A stretch of DNA of 30,836 nucleotides, from positions 737 through 31,572 of the IMG/VR virus record IMGVR_UViG_3300030380_003465; one strand, 5' to 3'. The notes under the pieces were generated by a model, which was not told the origin of the DNA, did not search any database, and saw nothing but the letters and a program-made list of their open reading frames with translations. Made by a program: the position numbers and the translations under genes. Positions 8,233-14,604 of this stretch are shown one piece after another (position 1 is the stretch's first letter; each line of letters starts with the position of its first letter). The DNA comes from a virus.

Positions 8233-10167
8233 ATGTCGGATAAACTACCGTCAATAGAAGATTTCACCATTGTTGGTGATCTTCCATCAGTTGACGACTT
8301 AATAACTGAAGAAAAATTACCCTCATTGGACGAGTTCATTGAGAAAGAGGACGAAGATGAAGTAGAAGATACTGCACCTTGTTCTATAGAAGAGAATATA
8401 ACAGAGAAAGAAAAACAAGATTTAACAGAGATTTTACGTCTTATAAATGACGTAAGAAAAGATATTCCTGAGATTCCAGAGATAAAATCTTATGATGAAG
8501 AATTACAAAAAATATCAGAAAATATAGAAGAAGTCAGATCAGAGATTCCTGAAATTCCTGAAGTTAAATATTATGACAATGAGATAGAAACTGTTCACAA
8601 ATTACTTGATGATTTAAAAGAAGAGATAAATCGAAACGCTGCCGATATACCTGAAATTAAATATTATGATGAGCAGATTAATGAATTAGATGAAAAAATA
8701 AAAAATCTGCCAGAGATAAAACATTATGACAGTGATTTAACTTCTTTAAAAGAAGATATCATTGCAGTTAAAGAATCTATACCAGTATTTCCTAAATGGG
8801 TAAATGAAGTTAATGAAGTCCCTGATTTTTCATGGATTGGAAAAACATTTAGTGTCATTGATGATGATTTTGTAAAAGTAAATGATGGAATGGATTCGAT
8901 AAAAAATCGAATCAATAGAGAAGTTCAAGAAATTGCGGAAACATTTGAAGTTAAGGAATTTGAAAATAAAATAGAAGTAGAAAAAATTACAAAAAATTTA
9001 AAAGAGACTAAAGATAAAATTTTCAAAGAATTAAGAGAAGCGGCTTTAAAGATATGGGATCACCACCATGAATTTAAAGATGATGATCGTAAATTAAAAA
9101 AACAAATTCTTAGTCATTATAATGCTTTAAAACAGAAAGTAGATAGTGAAGTTAAAGAATTTAATCGTAAAAATTTAGAAACAAAAGATTTATCAAAAGG
9201 ATACTTTGATACATTAGCAGAAGAAATATCTAATCTTCCTATTCCAAAATATTATGATGATAATATTAAAAATATAGAAAAAGATGTTATTAAGTTAAAC
9301 AATCATCATGATTATAATACAACTAATATCACAGAGTTATATAAGATAGTTGAAGAATTAAAAGAAAAACAAGAGATATTAAAAGAGGAAGTAAATACTA
9401 GACCTATTCAACCAGATCCAAGTGAAGATAATACAGATCCTCTTACACCAACCAATCAAAATTTTGCAACTCATGAAGATCTAGCAGAACATTATAAACT
9501 GTTCGTAAACAGAATCCAACAACAATTATATACGATTGGTGGTGGTGGTGCAGGATTTATAAAAGATTTAGATGATGTTACTTTTGATAGTGGAATAGGC
9601 ACAAATAAATTATTAATTTATAATGGAAATAAATGGGTTGGTATTGCCAGCACAGCTTTAATAGGAAATATATCTGAAGTATCAGGTAATTTTAACGTTG
9701 CAGGAAACATAACTGCAACAGCAGCCACATTTACTGGAAACGTTACGGTTGGTGGAACTATCACATATGATGATGTAACATTTTTAGATTCGGTAGGAGT
9801 TGCAACTGCTAGAAGTGGTTTAGATGTTGGTGGTGGAAGTATTACTCCGATTATATCAATTCAAGCAGCAACTGATACAACTACAACCACATCAGTATCT
9901 ACAATTGATAGTTTCAGCAAATCAACGTTTAGATCAGCTCAATATCAAATACAAATAACACAGGGATCTAATTATCATGTTACAACTTTGAATGTTTTAC
10001 ATGACGGGTCAACAGTGTTTTTAAATGAGTTTGGAACGATAAGGACAGGTGCATCTCTTGCATCTTTTGATGCTGATATTAGTTCTGATAATGTAAGAGT
10101 TAGAGCAACTCCAACCACGGATTCATCCACTGTTTTTAAATTAACAAAAACCCTAACTAGAGTATGA
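8233..10167 (+). CDS. Coiled-coil, fibre-like virion protein, 644 aa
   Basis: No homologue recognised with certainty, but the architecture is clear. Residues 5-35 hold three short motifs of the form LPS-x-x-[DE]-[FL] exactly 12 residues apart. Residues 78-190 repeat an IPEIK-YYD-like unit (near 78, 105, 139 and 159), separated by charged helices; another LPIPKYYDD appears near residue 336. Residues 60-400 are strongly charged and helical, compatible with long trimeric coiled coils. After a Pro/Asp-rich hinge (about 394-408), the C-terminal 170 residues turn Gly/Thr-rich and beta-like, with TATAATFTGNVTVGGTITYD and a final module (FRSAQYQIQITQGSNYHVTT ... VLHDGSTVFLNEFG) that I know from marine phage fibre and structural proteins. 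A fibre, whisker or neck-attached structural role is inferred. No good ribosome site precedes the ATG. Confidence 0.8.
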   Translation: MSDKLPSIEDFTIVGDLPSVDDLITEEKLPSLDEFIEKEDEDEVEDTAPCSIEENITEKEKQDLTEILRLINDVRKDIPEIPEIKSYDEELQKISENIEEVRSEIPEIPEVKYYDNEIETVHKLLDDLKEEINRNAADIPEIKYYDEQINELDEKIKNLPEIKHYDSDLTSLKEDIIAVKESIPVFPKWVNEVNEVPDFSWIGKTFSVIDDDFVKVNDGMDSIKNRINREVQEIAETFEVKEFENKIEVEKITKNLKETKDKIFKELREAALKIWDHHHEFKDDDRKLKKQILSHYNALKQKVDSEVKEFNRKNLETKDLSKGYFDTLAEEISNLPIPKYYDDNIKNIEKDVIKLNNHHDYNTTNITELYKIVEELKEKQEILKEEVNTRPIQPDPSEDNTDPLTPTNQNFATHEDLAEHYKLFVNRIQQQLYTIGGGGAGFIKDLDDVTFDSGIGTNKLLIYNGNKWVGIASTALIGNISEVSGNFNVAGNITATAATFTGNVTVGGTITYDDVTFLDSVGVATARSGLDVGGGSITPIISIQAATDTTTTTSVSTIDSFSKSTFRSAQYQIQITQGSNYHVTTLNVLHDGSTVFLNEFGTIRTGASLASFDADISSDNVRVRATPTTDSSTVFKLTKTLTRV

Positions 10168-10193
10168 AGACTTTTAAGGAATTCTTACAAGAG
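10164..10193 (+). other. Predicted capsid-targeting sequence, cleaved after Glu10
   Basis: Codons 1-10 encode MKTFKEFLQE. The likely gp21 cut lies between Glu10 and Gln11 (L-Q-E|Q). The T4 targeting peptide is also ten residues long and also begins MKT with an aromatic residue at position 4. Confidence 0.6.
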
Positions 10194-10523
10194 CAACCAA
10201 CAATGTCGGGGGGAAATCCTCAAGCATATAGTCAGGATGCTGATGATAGTGGCCCTGTTGCCGGTCATGATAAAAGACTATTTCCTCAAGATATAGATCT
10301 TTTAGATCAAGGATTCCAAACTGCTGCAGAGACTGGAGAAAATCGTTATAACACATTTTCAAATGTGTATCCAGTTATGAGAGTATCGCTTTCAAATAAT
10401 CAAGGTGATGGGCCTTCAATAGATAGTATGGTTGCAGCATCAAAGAAATTTGTTAATATAGAGGCAGCAAAAACTGCAGAAAGAATTAAAAAAACCTATC
10501 AACAATTCATGGGATACAGATGA
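10164..10523 (+). CDS. Candidate packaged head protein with capsid-targeting N-terminus, 119 aa
   Basis: Starts by ATGA overlap with the 644-aa gene and overlaps the next gene by 4 bases. Residues 1-10 (MKTFKEFLQE) closely resemble the T4 capsid-targeting sequence of internal proteins (MKTYQEFIAE), and L-Q-E fits the [LI]-x-E cleavage consensus of the prohead protease gp21, so a cut after Glu10 is predicted. The predicted mature start QPT equals that predicted for gp23 here, and SGPVAGHD (residues 29-36) matches SGPVAGFD near the gp23 mature N-terminus at similar spacing. The rest (FPQDIDLLDQGFQTAAETGE, then NVYPVMRVSL) is soluble and mixed in composition, with a helical, basic C-terminus. 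No enzyme motif is visible. Head localisation is an inference from the N-terminus. Confidence 0.75.
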   Translation: MKTFKEFLQEQPTMSGGNPQAYSQDADDSGPVAGHDKRLFPQDIDLLDQGFQTAAETGENRYNTFSNVYPVMRVSLSNNQGDGPSIDSMVAASKKFVNIEAAKTAERIKKTYQQFMGYR

Positions 10524-10549
10524 AAAGTTTAGATCGTTTTATAGAAGAG
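10520..10549 (+). other. Predicted capsid-targeting sequence, cleaved after Glu10
   Basis: Codons 1-10 encode MKSLDRFIEE followed by Ala-Ala. I-E-E|A satisfies the T4 gp21 consensus [LI]-x-E|[A/G] exactly. This is weaker at positions 3-6 than in the neighbouring gene but the length and cut position are the same. Confidence 0.55.
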
Positions 10550-11170
10550 GCAGCAAAAAGTGTCTCTCCAAAAAAATGTCCACCCGGATCATATTATTGT
10601 TTTGATGAGAAAAAATGCAAAAAAATACCCGGAGGATACCACGTTGGTAGAGGTGGGTTTTTAGAACCTGACTCTAAAAAGAAAAATGGAAATGGAGGTA
10701 ACGGTAATGGAAATGGAAACGGAAATGGCAATGGAAATGGCAACGGTAATGGATCTGGAAATGGTAATGGCTCTGGTAATGGTGGGAACGGCGGCTCTGG
10801 TAATGGTGGGGGTGGCGGCGGTGGAATTGGCGAGGAGGTAGTAAACTTACCACTTCATGTTATAATTCCAAAATCTCAAGTTGAATTTAATCTAGGACTC
10901 ATGTTTAAAGAGAGTTTAGATCAAGATACGGGAATGTTGTTCATATTTAAAGAGAATGGTGAAAAATATTTTCATATGAAAAATACAGTCATTCCTTTAG
11001 ATGTTGCTTTTATTGACGAGCAAGGTTATGTTGCTAATATCAAAGAATTATATCCTTTAAAAACAACTGCAATTCCATCAGAATGTAATGCCAGATATGC
11101 TCTTGAAGTTAATCGTGGTTGGTTTGAAAGAAATAATGTGAAAATAGGGGATAAAGTTTTAGATATATAA
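10520..11170 (+). CDS. DUF192-domain protein with capsid-targeting N-terminus and Asn-Gly linker
   Basis: 216 aa in four parts. Residues 1-10 (MKSLDRFIEE) resemble the T4 capsid-targeting peptide and end in I-E-E followed by Ala, which fits gp21 cleavage after Glu10. Residues 20-33 hold three cysteines, C20-x6-C27-x5-C33, in a CPPGSYYCF context. Residues 56-102 are almost pure Asn, Gly and Ser, a flexible linker. Residues about 115-214 form a DUF192 (COG1430-like) domain: FIFKENGEKYFHMKNTVIPL, then DVAFIDEQGYV, and ALEVNRGWFERNNVKIGDKV, the three blocks typical of that family. DUF192 proteins are small beta-rich proteins of uncertain function. The gene is coupled to its neighbour by ATGA, and both start with the same kind of peptide, so joint delivery into the head is inferred. 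Confidence 0.82.
   Translation: MKSLDRFIEEAAKSVSPKKCPPGSYYCFDEKKCKKIPGGYHVGRGGFLEPDSKKKNGNGGNGNGNGNGNGNGNGNGNGSGNGNGSGNGGNGGSGNGGGGGGGIGEEVVNLPLHVIIPKSQVEFNLGLMFKESLDQDTGMLFIFKENGEKYFHMKNTVIPLDVAFIDEQGYVANIKELYPLKTTAIPSECNARYALEVNRGWFERNNVKIGDKVLDI
10685..10825 (+). repeat. In-frame Asn-Gly hexanucleotide repeat tract
   Basis: About 47 codons dominated by a 6-base unit (AATGGA and synonymous variants AATGGT, AACGGT, AATGGC), ending in Gly codons. It encodes the flexible linker of the DUF192 protein. Codons vary at the third base, so the tract has been kept at protein level and is less slippage-prone than a perfect repeat. It is also a local GC-rich island. Confidence 0.9.
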
Positions 11171-11190
11171 TATATCGATCATGTATTTGA

Positions 11191-11754
11191 ATGGAAAGTA
11201 AGAAAGGACTGCTAAAGTGGTTCGCTCTTGGTGTTGGCACTTTATTGGGCGTATCACATTTTAGTATGATTGGTTTACTGGCAAATCGAAAAACTTTGCC
11301 GGAGATTAATTTACCTGTAGGCCCATATACTTCATATGAAGTAAGAGCAGGGCATGAAGGTTATGAAATAAAATATCGGGCAAATGATCCGAAAGTATTA
11401 ACAGTAGAGAAAGATATAAACAGAAAAGGTGGTTTTCTTGGTTTAGGAAATAACAAAACAATTGTAAAAGAACAATTTGTTATGAGTTCTAGTGGAGGAT
11501 ATAAACAGGAAAAGAAGCTTAGTGCAGCGCAAGTCGAATGTATCAAAGCAGCAGGAGGAGGAGAGCAAACGGGAAGACTTGTCGGGGGCAGTGTTGGCAC
11601 TGTTGTTGCTAAGCCTCTTGCCTCTGTCCCCATTGTTGGTTGGGTTCTTGCTGGTGCTGCGACGATGATGGGAATGAATGAAGGTGCTGAGATAGGTGGA
11701 AATATGGCACAAGATTTGTCAGATGCATGCCAAGAAGAAAACCTAACTAAATAA
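11191..11754 (+). CDS. Membrane protein with two hydrophobic segments, 187 aa
   Basis: The N-terminus has a Lys-flanked transmembrane stretch (WFALGVGTLLGVSHFSMIGL, about residues 10-30). The middle, about 35-115, is polar and would lie on one side of the membrane. A second hydrophobic, Gly/Ala-rich segment follows at about 130-165 (VGTVVAKPLASVPIVGWVLA), which has small-residue spacing compatible with helix packing. It resembles a membrane protein I remember near gp17 in cyanophages, but I cannot name it. Holin-like, lysis or DNA-entry roles are all possible; none is proven. It ends in TAA inside a late-type octamer for the next gene. No lysis enzyme is present nearby to support a holin call. 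Confidence 0.7.
   Translation: MESKKGLLKWFALGVGTLLGVSHFSMIGLLANRKTLPEINLPVGPYTSYEVRAGHEGYEIKYRANDPKVLTVEKDINRKGGFLGLGNNKTIVKEQFVMSSSGGYKQEKKLSAAQVECIKAAGGGEQTGRLVGGSVGTVVAKPLASVPIVGWVLAGAATMMGMNEGAEIGGNMAQDLSDACQEENLTK
11747..11754 (+). promoter_or_regulatory. Candidate late promoter (CTAAATAA type) before the 128-aa gene
   Basis: CTAAATAA, including the stop codon TAA of the membrane protein, 20 bases before the next ATG. The same variant precedes gp20 (as CTAAATAG), gp22 and the gp3-position gene. Confidence 0.45.
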
Positions 11755-11774
11755 TAACACGATAACTCGTAAAC

Positions 11775-12161
11775 ATGACACCATCTCAAATTTCAGCATT
11801 AGAACATTGTGGTATCAAAGTTGAAGATGCCACTGGAGACATTAAGTTTCGTGAATTCGAGTTCATTGATATAATTAAAACAGAACCACTTAAATCACCA
11901 AAATCTAATATTCAATACACAGAATATCAAGAAGCAACAAAGCTTCCAGATTATAATAAAGTAGGAAATATAATAGACGTATACTTAGCATGGAGAGGAT
12001 CAAGTTACATGATCAAAATGTTCTTCCCATCAGTCAAAAAACCATCCCGTAGAGAAGTCCAGATACAGATGCAGAAAGTGTATCCCGGTGCTAAACTCTA
12101 TAATTATCAGATATCCAATCATGACCCCGGAGCACCAATCCTCCAGACAACAAGAGGATAA
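11775..12161 (+). CDS. Conserved hypothetical protein, 128 aa
   Basis: A soluble protein with no membrane segment. It has a compact alpha/beta-looking core: NIIDVYLAWRGSSYMIKMFF, then REVQIQMQKVYPGAKLYNYQ, ending DPGAPILQTTRG. The 'VYPGA...Y...PG.P' ending resembles short proteins seen near the large terminase in cyanophages; I do not know a function. It precedes gp17 and is overlapped at its 3' end by a 43-codon frame in another phase. Confidence 0.7.
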   Translation: MTPSQISALEHCGIKVEDATGDIKFREFEFIDIIKTEPLKSPKSNIQYTEYQEATKLPDYNKVGNIIDVYLAWRGSSYMIKMFFPSVKKPSRREVQIQMQKVYPGAKLYNYQISNHDPGAPILQTTRG

Positions 12162-12252
12162 CAAGAATTTAAAGAAGAAAATAGAAAATTTACAAAAAGT
12201 TTTAGAGTTACAACAAAAAACAATTGATCACGACAAAAAATTTATGATTTAA
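12121..12252 (+). CDS. Small coiled-coil protein, 43 aa
   Basis: An ATG at 12121 opens a 43-codon frame that overlaps the preceding gene by 41 bases and ends 3 bases before gp17. It fills what would otherwise be a 94-base gap. The product has a charged helix with heptad-like Leu/Ile spacing (KKKIENLQKVLELQQKTIDH). Small coiled-coil genes are common beside gp17 in related phages, and the tight packing of the genome supports it, but there is no clear ribosome site and it could be chance. Confidence 0.5.
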   Translation: MTPEHQSSRQQEDNKNLKKKIENLQKVLELQQKTIDHDKKFMI

Positions 12253-12255
12253 AAA

Positions 12256-13911
12256 ATGCCTACAGTTGAAAATATTTATCTTGGCAATCCTAATTTAAAG
12301 AAAGCCAATACACCAATTGAATTTACACAAGAACAGGTATTAGAGTTTGTGGCATGTCGTCATGATCCTGTCTATTTTGCACAAAAATATATAAAGATAG
12401 TCACATTGGATCATGGATTGCAACCATTTGCAATGTATGATTTTCAAAAAAAATTAATTGAGAATTTCCATGAAAACCGTTTTAACATCTGTAAGATGCC
12501 TCGGCAGACGGGTAAATCTACAACAGTTGTATCTTATCTCCTACATTATGCAGTATTTAATGATAATGTTAATATTGCAATACTCGCTAACAAAGCCTCC
12601 ACTGCAAGGGATCTTTTAGGTAGATTGCAATTAGCATATGAAAATTTACCCAAGTGGATGCAGCAAGGTATTCTTGCTTGGAACAAAGGTTCATTAGAAT
12701 TAGAAAACGGATCAAAAATATTAGCAGCATCCACATCAGCATCAGCAGTTCGTGGAGGATCTTATAACGTCATATTCTTAGACGAATTTGCTTTCATTCC
12801 AAATCATATTGCAGATCAGTTCTTTGCATCTGTATATCCTACAATATCATCTGGACAAAGCACAAAAGTTATAATAGTATCCACGCCACATGGTATGAAT
12901 CATTTCTACCGTATGTGGCATGATGCTGAACGTTCAAAAAATGAATATGTTCCTACAGATGTTCATTGGTCGGAAGTTCCGGGTCGAGATGAAAAATGGA
13001 GAGAACAAACAATTGCAAACACATCAGAAGCTCAATTTAAAGTTGAGTTTGAATGTGAATTTCTTGGATCAGTTGATACTTTGATTGCCCCAAGTAAATT
13101 AAGAAGTTTGGTATATGAGAATCCAATAAAAAGAAATGCTGGATTGGACGTATATGAAGATCCTGCTGTAAAGCATGATTATGTTTGCACAGTTGACGTT
13201 GCTCGTGGAGTTGGAAATGATTACTCTGCATTTGTAGTAATTGATATTACAACTTTCCCTCACAAGGTTGTGGCAAAATATCGAAACAACGAAATAAAAC
13301 CAATGCTGTTTCCCTCAATAATATATGAAGTATGCAAAAGTTATAACAATGCATTTATATTATGCGAGGTGAATGATATTGGTGATCAAGTTGCATCAAT
13401 TCTCAATTTTGATATGGAATATGAAAATCTCTTGATGTGTTCAATGAGAGGTCGCGCTGGTCAAATTGTTGGGCAAGGTTTTTCTGGAAAGAAAACTCAA
13501 CTTGGTGTAAAAATGTCTAAGACCGTCAAGAAAGTTGGATCGTTAAACCTAAAAACAATTGTTGAAGCAGATAAACTGATATTTTGTGATTATGAAATAT
13601 TAAGCGAACTTACAACATTCATACAAAAAAGTAATTCATTTGAAGCAGAGGAAGGATGTAATGATGACCTCGCCATGTGTCTCGTCATATATGCATGGTT
13701 AGTTCAGTGTGATTATTTTAAAGAACTTACTGATCAAGATGTCAGAAAAAGATTATATGAGGAGCAAAAAAATCAAATAGAACAAGACATGGCTCCCTTT
13801 GGTTTCATGGACGATGGACTTGGCGAAGATACGTTCATTGATTCTGACGGTGATCGTTGGAATAAAGCTGACGAATATGGAGACCGATCTTTTATGTGGG
13901 AGTATCGATGA
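12256..13911 (+). CDS. gp17: Large terminase gp17, DNA packaging ATPase-nuclease
   Basis: 551 aa against about 610 in T4. It packages DNA into the prohead through the portal and cuts concatemers. ATPase domain: Walker A PRQTGKST at about residues 82-89; Walker B with acidic pair VIFLDEFAF, Asp176-Glu177; coupling motif VSTPHG at about 208-213. Nuclease (RNase H-like) domain: TVDVARGVGNDYSAF with Asp314, EVND with Glu371, and CNDDLAM with Asp470/471, the expected three acidic positions. No intein or intron interrupts it. It starts 3 bases after the 43-aa frame, and its stop overlaps the next start (ATGA at 13908). Confidence 0.97.
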   Translation: MPTVENIYLGNPNLKKANTPIEFTQEQVLEFVACRHDPVYFAQKYIKIVTLDHGLQPFAMYDFQKKLIENFHENRFNICKMPRQTGKSTTVVSYLLHYAVFNDNVNIAILANKASTARDLLGRLQLAYENLPKWMQQGILAWNKGSLELENGSKILAASTSASAVRGGSYNVIFLDEFAFIPNHIADQFFASVYPTISSGQSTKVIIVSTPHGMNHFYRMWHDAERSKNEYVPTDVHWSEVPGRDEKWREQTIANTSEAQFKVEFECEFLGSVDTLIAPSKLRSLVYENPIKRNAGLDVYEDPAVKHDYVCTVDVARGVGNDYSAFVVIDITTFPHKVVAKYRNNEIKPMLFPSIIYEVCKSYNNAFILCEVNDIGDQVASILNFDMEYENLLMCSMRGRAGQIVGQGFSGKKTQLGVKMSKTVKKVGSLNLKTIVEADKLIFCDYEILSELTTFIQKSNSFEAEEGCNDDLAMCLVIYAWLVQCDYFKELTDQDVRKRLYEEQKNQIEQDMAPFGFMDDGLGEDTFIDSDGDRWNKADEYGDRSFMWEYR

Positions 13912-14180
13912 TTTATTTTTTACTTACAAGCGCAAGTTTTTTTAACTTTTTATTTTACATTTTTGCGATAGGATTTGTCATTGCATTGATATTAGAGCAA
14001 ATTGTAAGAAGAGGTGGTGATGATCTAGATATTTTAATTGTTACAACTAATAGAAAATTTTGTTGGCGACAAGCTTGGCTTGTAAATATTCTTTGGTTTT
14101 TATGCAATATTCTACTGTATCTTTCAACAAGAGCAGCAGCACCAGTTGGTTCAGATATTATCTGGAGAGGTGAATTGTAA
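13908..14180 (+). CDS. Small membrane protein, 90 aa
   Basis: I chose the ATG at 13908 (ATGA overlap with gp17) over an in-frame GTG at 13896. The N-terminus is one long hydrophobic helix (FFNFLFYIFAIGFVIALILE), then a basic/acidic loop (QIVRRGGDDLDILIVTTNRK), then a second hydrophobic helix (AWLVNILWFLCNILLYLS). The topology is a two-helix hairpin in the inner membrane. Function is unknown; the size and shape would fit a holin or a membrane-protein accessory gene, but no lysin is near. Confidence 0.7.
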   Translation: MIYFLLTSASFFNFLFYIFAIGFVIALILEQIVRRGGDDLDILIVTTNRKFCWRQAWLVNILWFLCNILLYLSTRAAAPVGSDIIWRGEL

Positions 14181-14240
14181 AGAAAAACATTATAAAGAGA
14201 ATATTAAACTTGTAAATAATAAAGAACAAAGGTAGACTGA

Positions 14241-14423
14241 GTGGATTGGGATAAAGAAGTAAAATTATCTGAAATGGAGAGTATGATTACTGTTTACGAA
14301 AAACACATCGAACATTTAGAAAAAGAAAACGTTGAACTTAAGGACGAAGTTCTTTTTTTAAAAAAACAACTTGAATACAAGACAATGGGAAAACCAACAC
14401 ATGAGGTGAATAATGAGTGGTGA
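14241..14423 (+). CDS. Small coiled-coil protein, 60 aa, GTG start
   Basis: The GTG start at 14241 is supported by AAAGG at 14228-14232, eight bases away. Residues 8-48 form a strongly charged heptad-type helix (MESMITVYEKHIEHLEKENV, then ELKDEVLFLKKQLEY). Such short coiled-coil proteins recur in T4-like cyanophages between gp17 and gp18. Function is unknown. It overlaps the next small gene by 11 bases. Confidence 0.65.
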   Translation: MDWDKEVKLSEMESMITVYEKHIEHLEKENVELKDEVLFLKKQLEYKTMGKPTHEVNNEW

Positions 14424-14571
14424 TGTAGGTTTATCAGGAGATGACACGATCGTTTTCTATAGTAAAAAAATGACTGAAGCAAAAATGATTGTTTTAGCAC
14501 ACAAAGGAATTAAATTAAATTATGACTCTAAATATGATATTAATAATGTAAAGTCATTAAACAATAAATAA
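14413..14571 (+). CDS. Small hypothetical protein, 52 aa
   Basis: A 52-codon frame starts at 14413 inside the preceding gene and fills the gap before gp18. The product (starts MSGDVGLSGDDTIVFYSKKM) is polar with alternating strands and helices and has no recognised domain. A GAGGTGA upstream (14403-14409) could serve as ribosome site. Its stop codon overlaps the gp18 late-type octamer, as with several other genes here. I consider it probably real. Confidence 0.6.
   Translation: MSGDVGLSGDDTIVFYSKKMTEAKMIVLAHKGIKLNYDSKYDINNVKSLNNK
14563..14570 (+). promoter_or_regulatory. Candidate late promoter for gp18
   Basis: AATAAATA, 34 bases before the gp18 start, overlapping the stop codon of the 52-aa gene. 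The gp18 ribosome site CGGAG (14594-14598) follows six bases before the ATG. Confidence 0.55.
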
Positions 14572-14604
14572 TTTCTAGGTAAAACTGAGAACTCGGAGAA
14601 AAAC

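Noticed and set aside
10685-10825. CRISPR-like or microsatellite reading of the repeat tract
   Set aside because: The unit is 6 bases, there are no spacers, and the tract is in frame inside a coding region with synonymous variation.
11361-11789. 142-codon open frame on the minus strand
   Set aside because: It lies antisense to the membrane-protein gene, has a low-complexity Ser/Pro-rich product with no family signature, and every supported gene in the window is on the + strand.
13896-13907. GTG at 13896 as start of the 90-aa membrane protein
   Set aside because: It would add four residues inside gp17; the ATG at 13908 makes the common ATGA stop-start overlap and begins right at the hydrophobic helix.
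14210-14222. TAAATAATAAAG before the 60-aa gene as a late promoter
   Set aside because: Only a partial match to the octamer; not distinguishable from AT-rich background.
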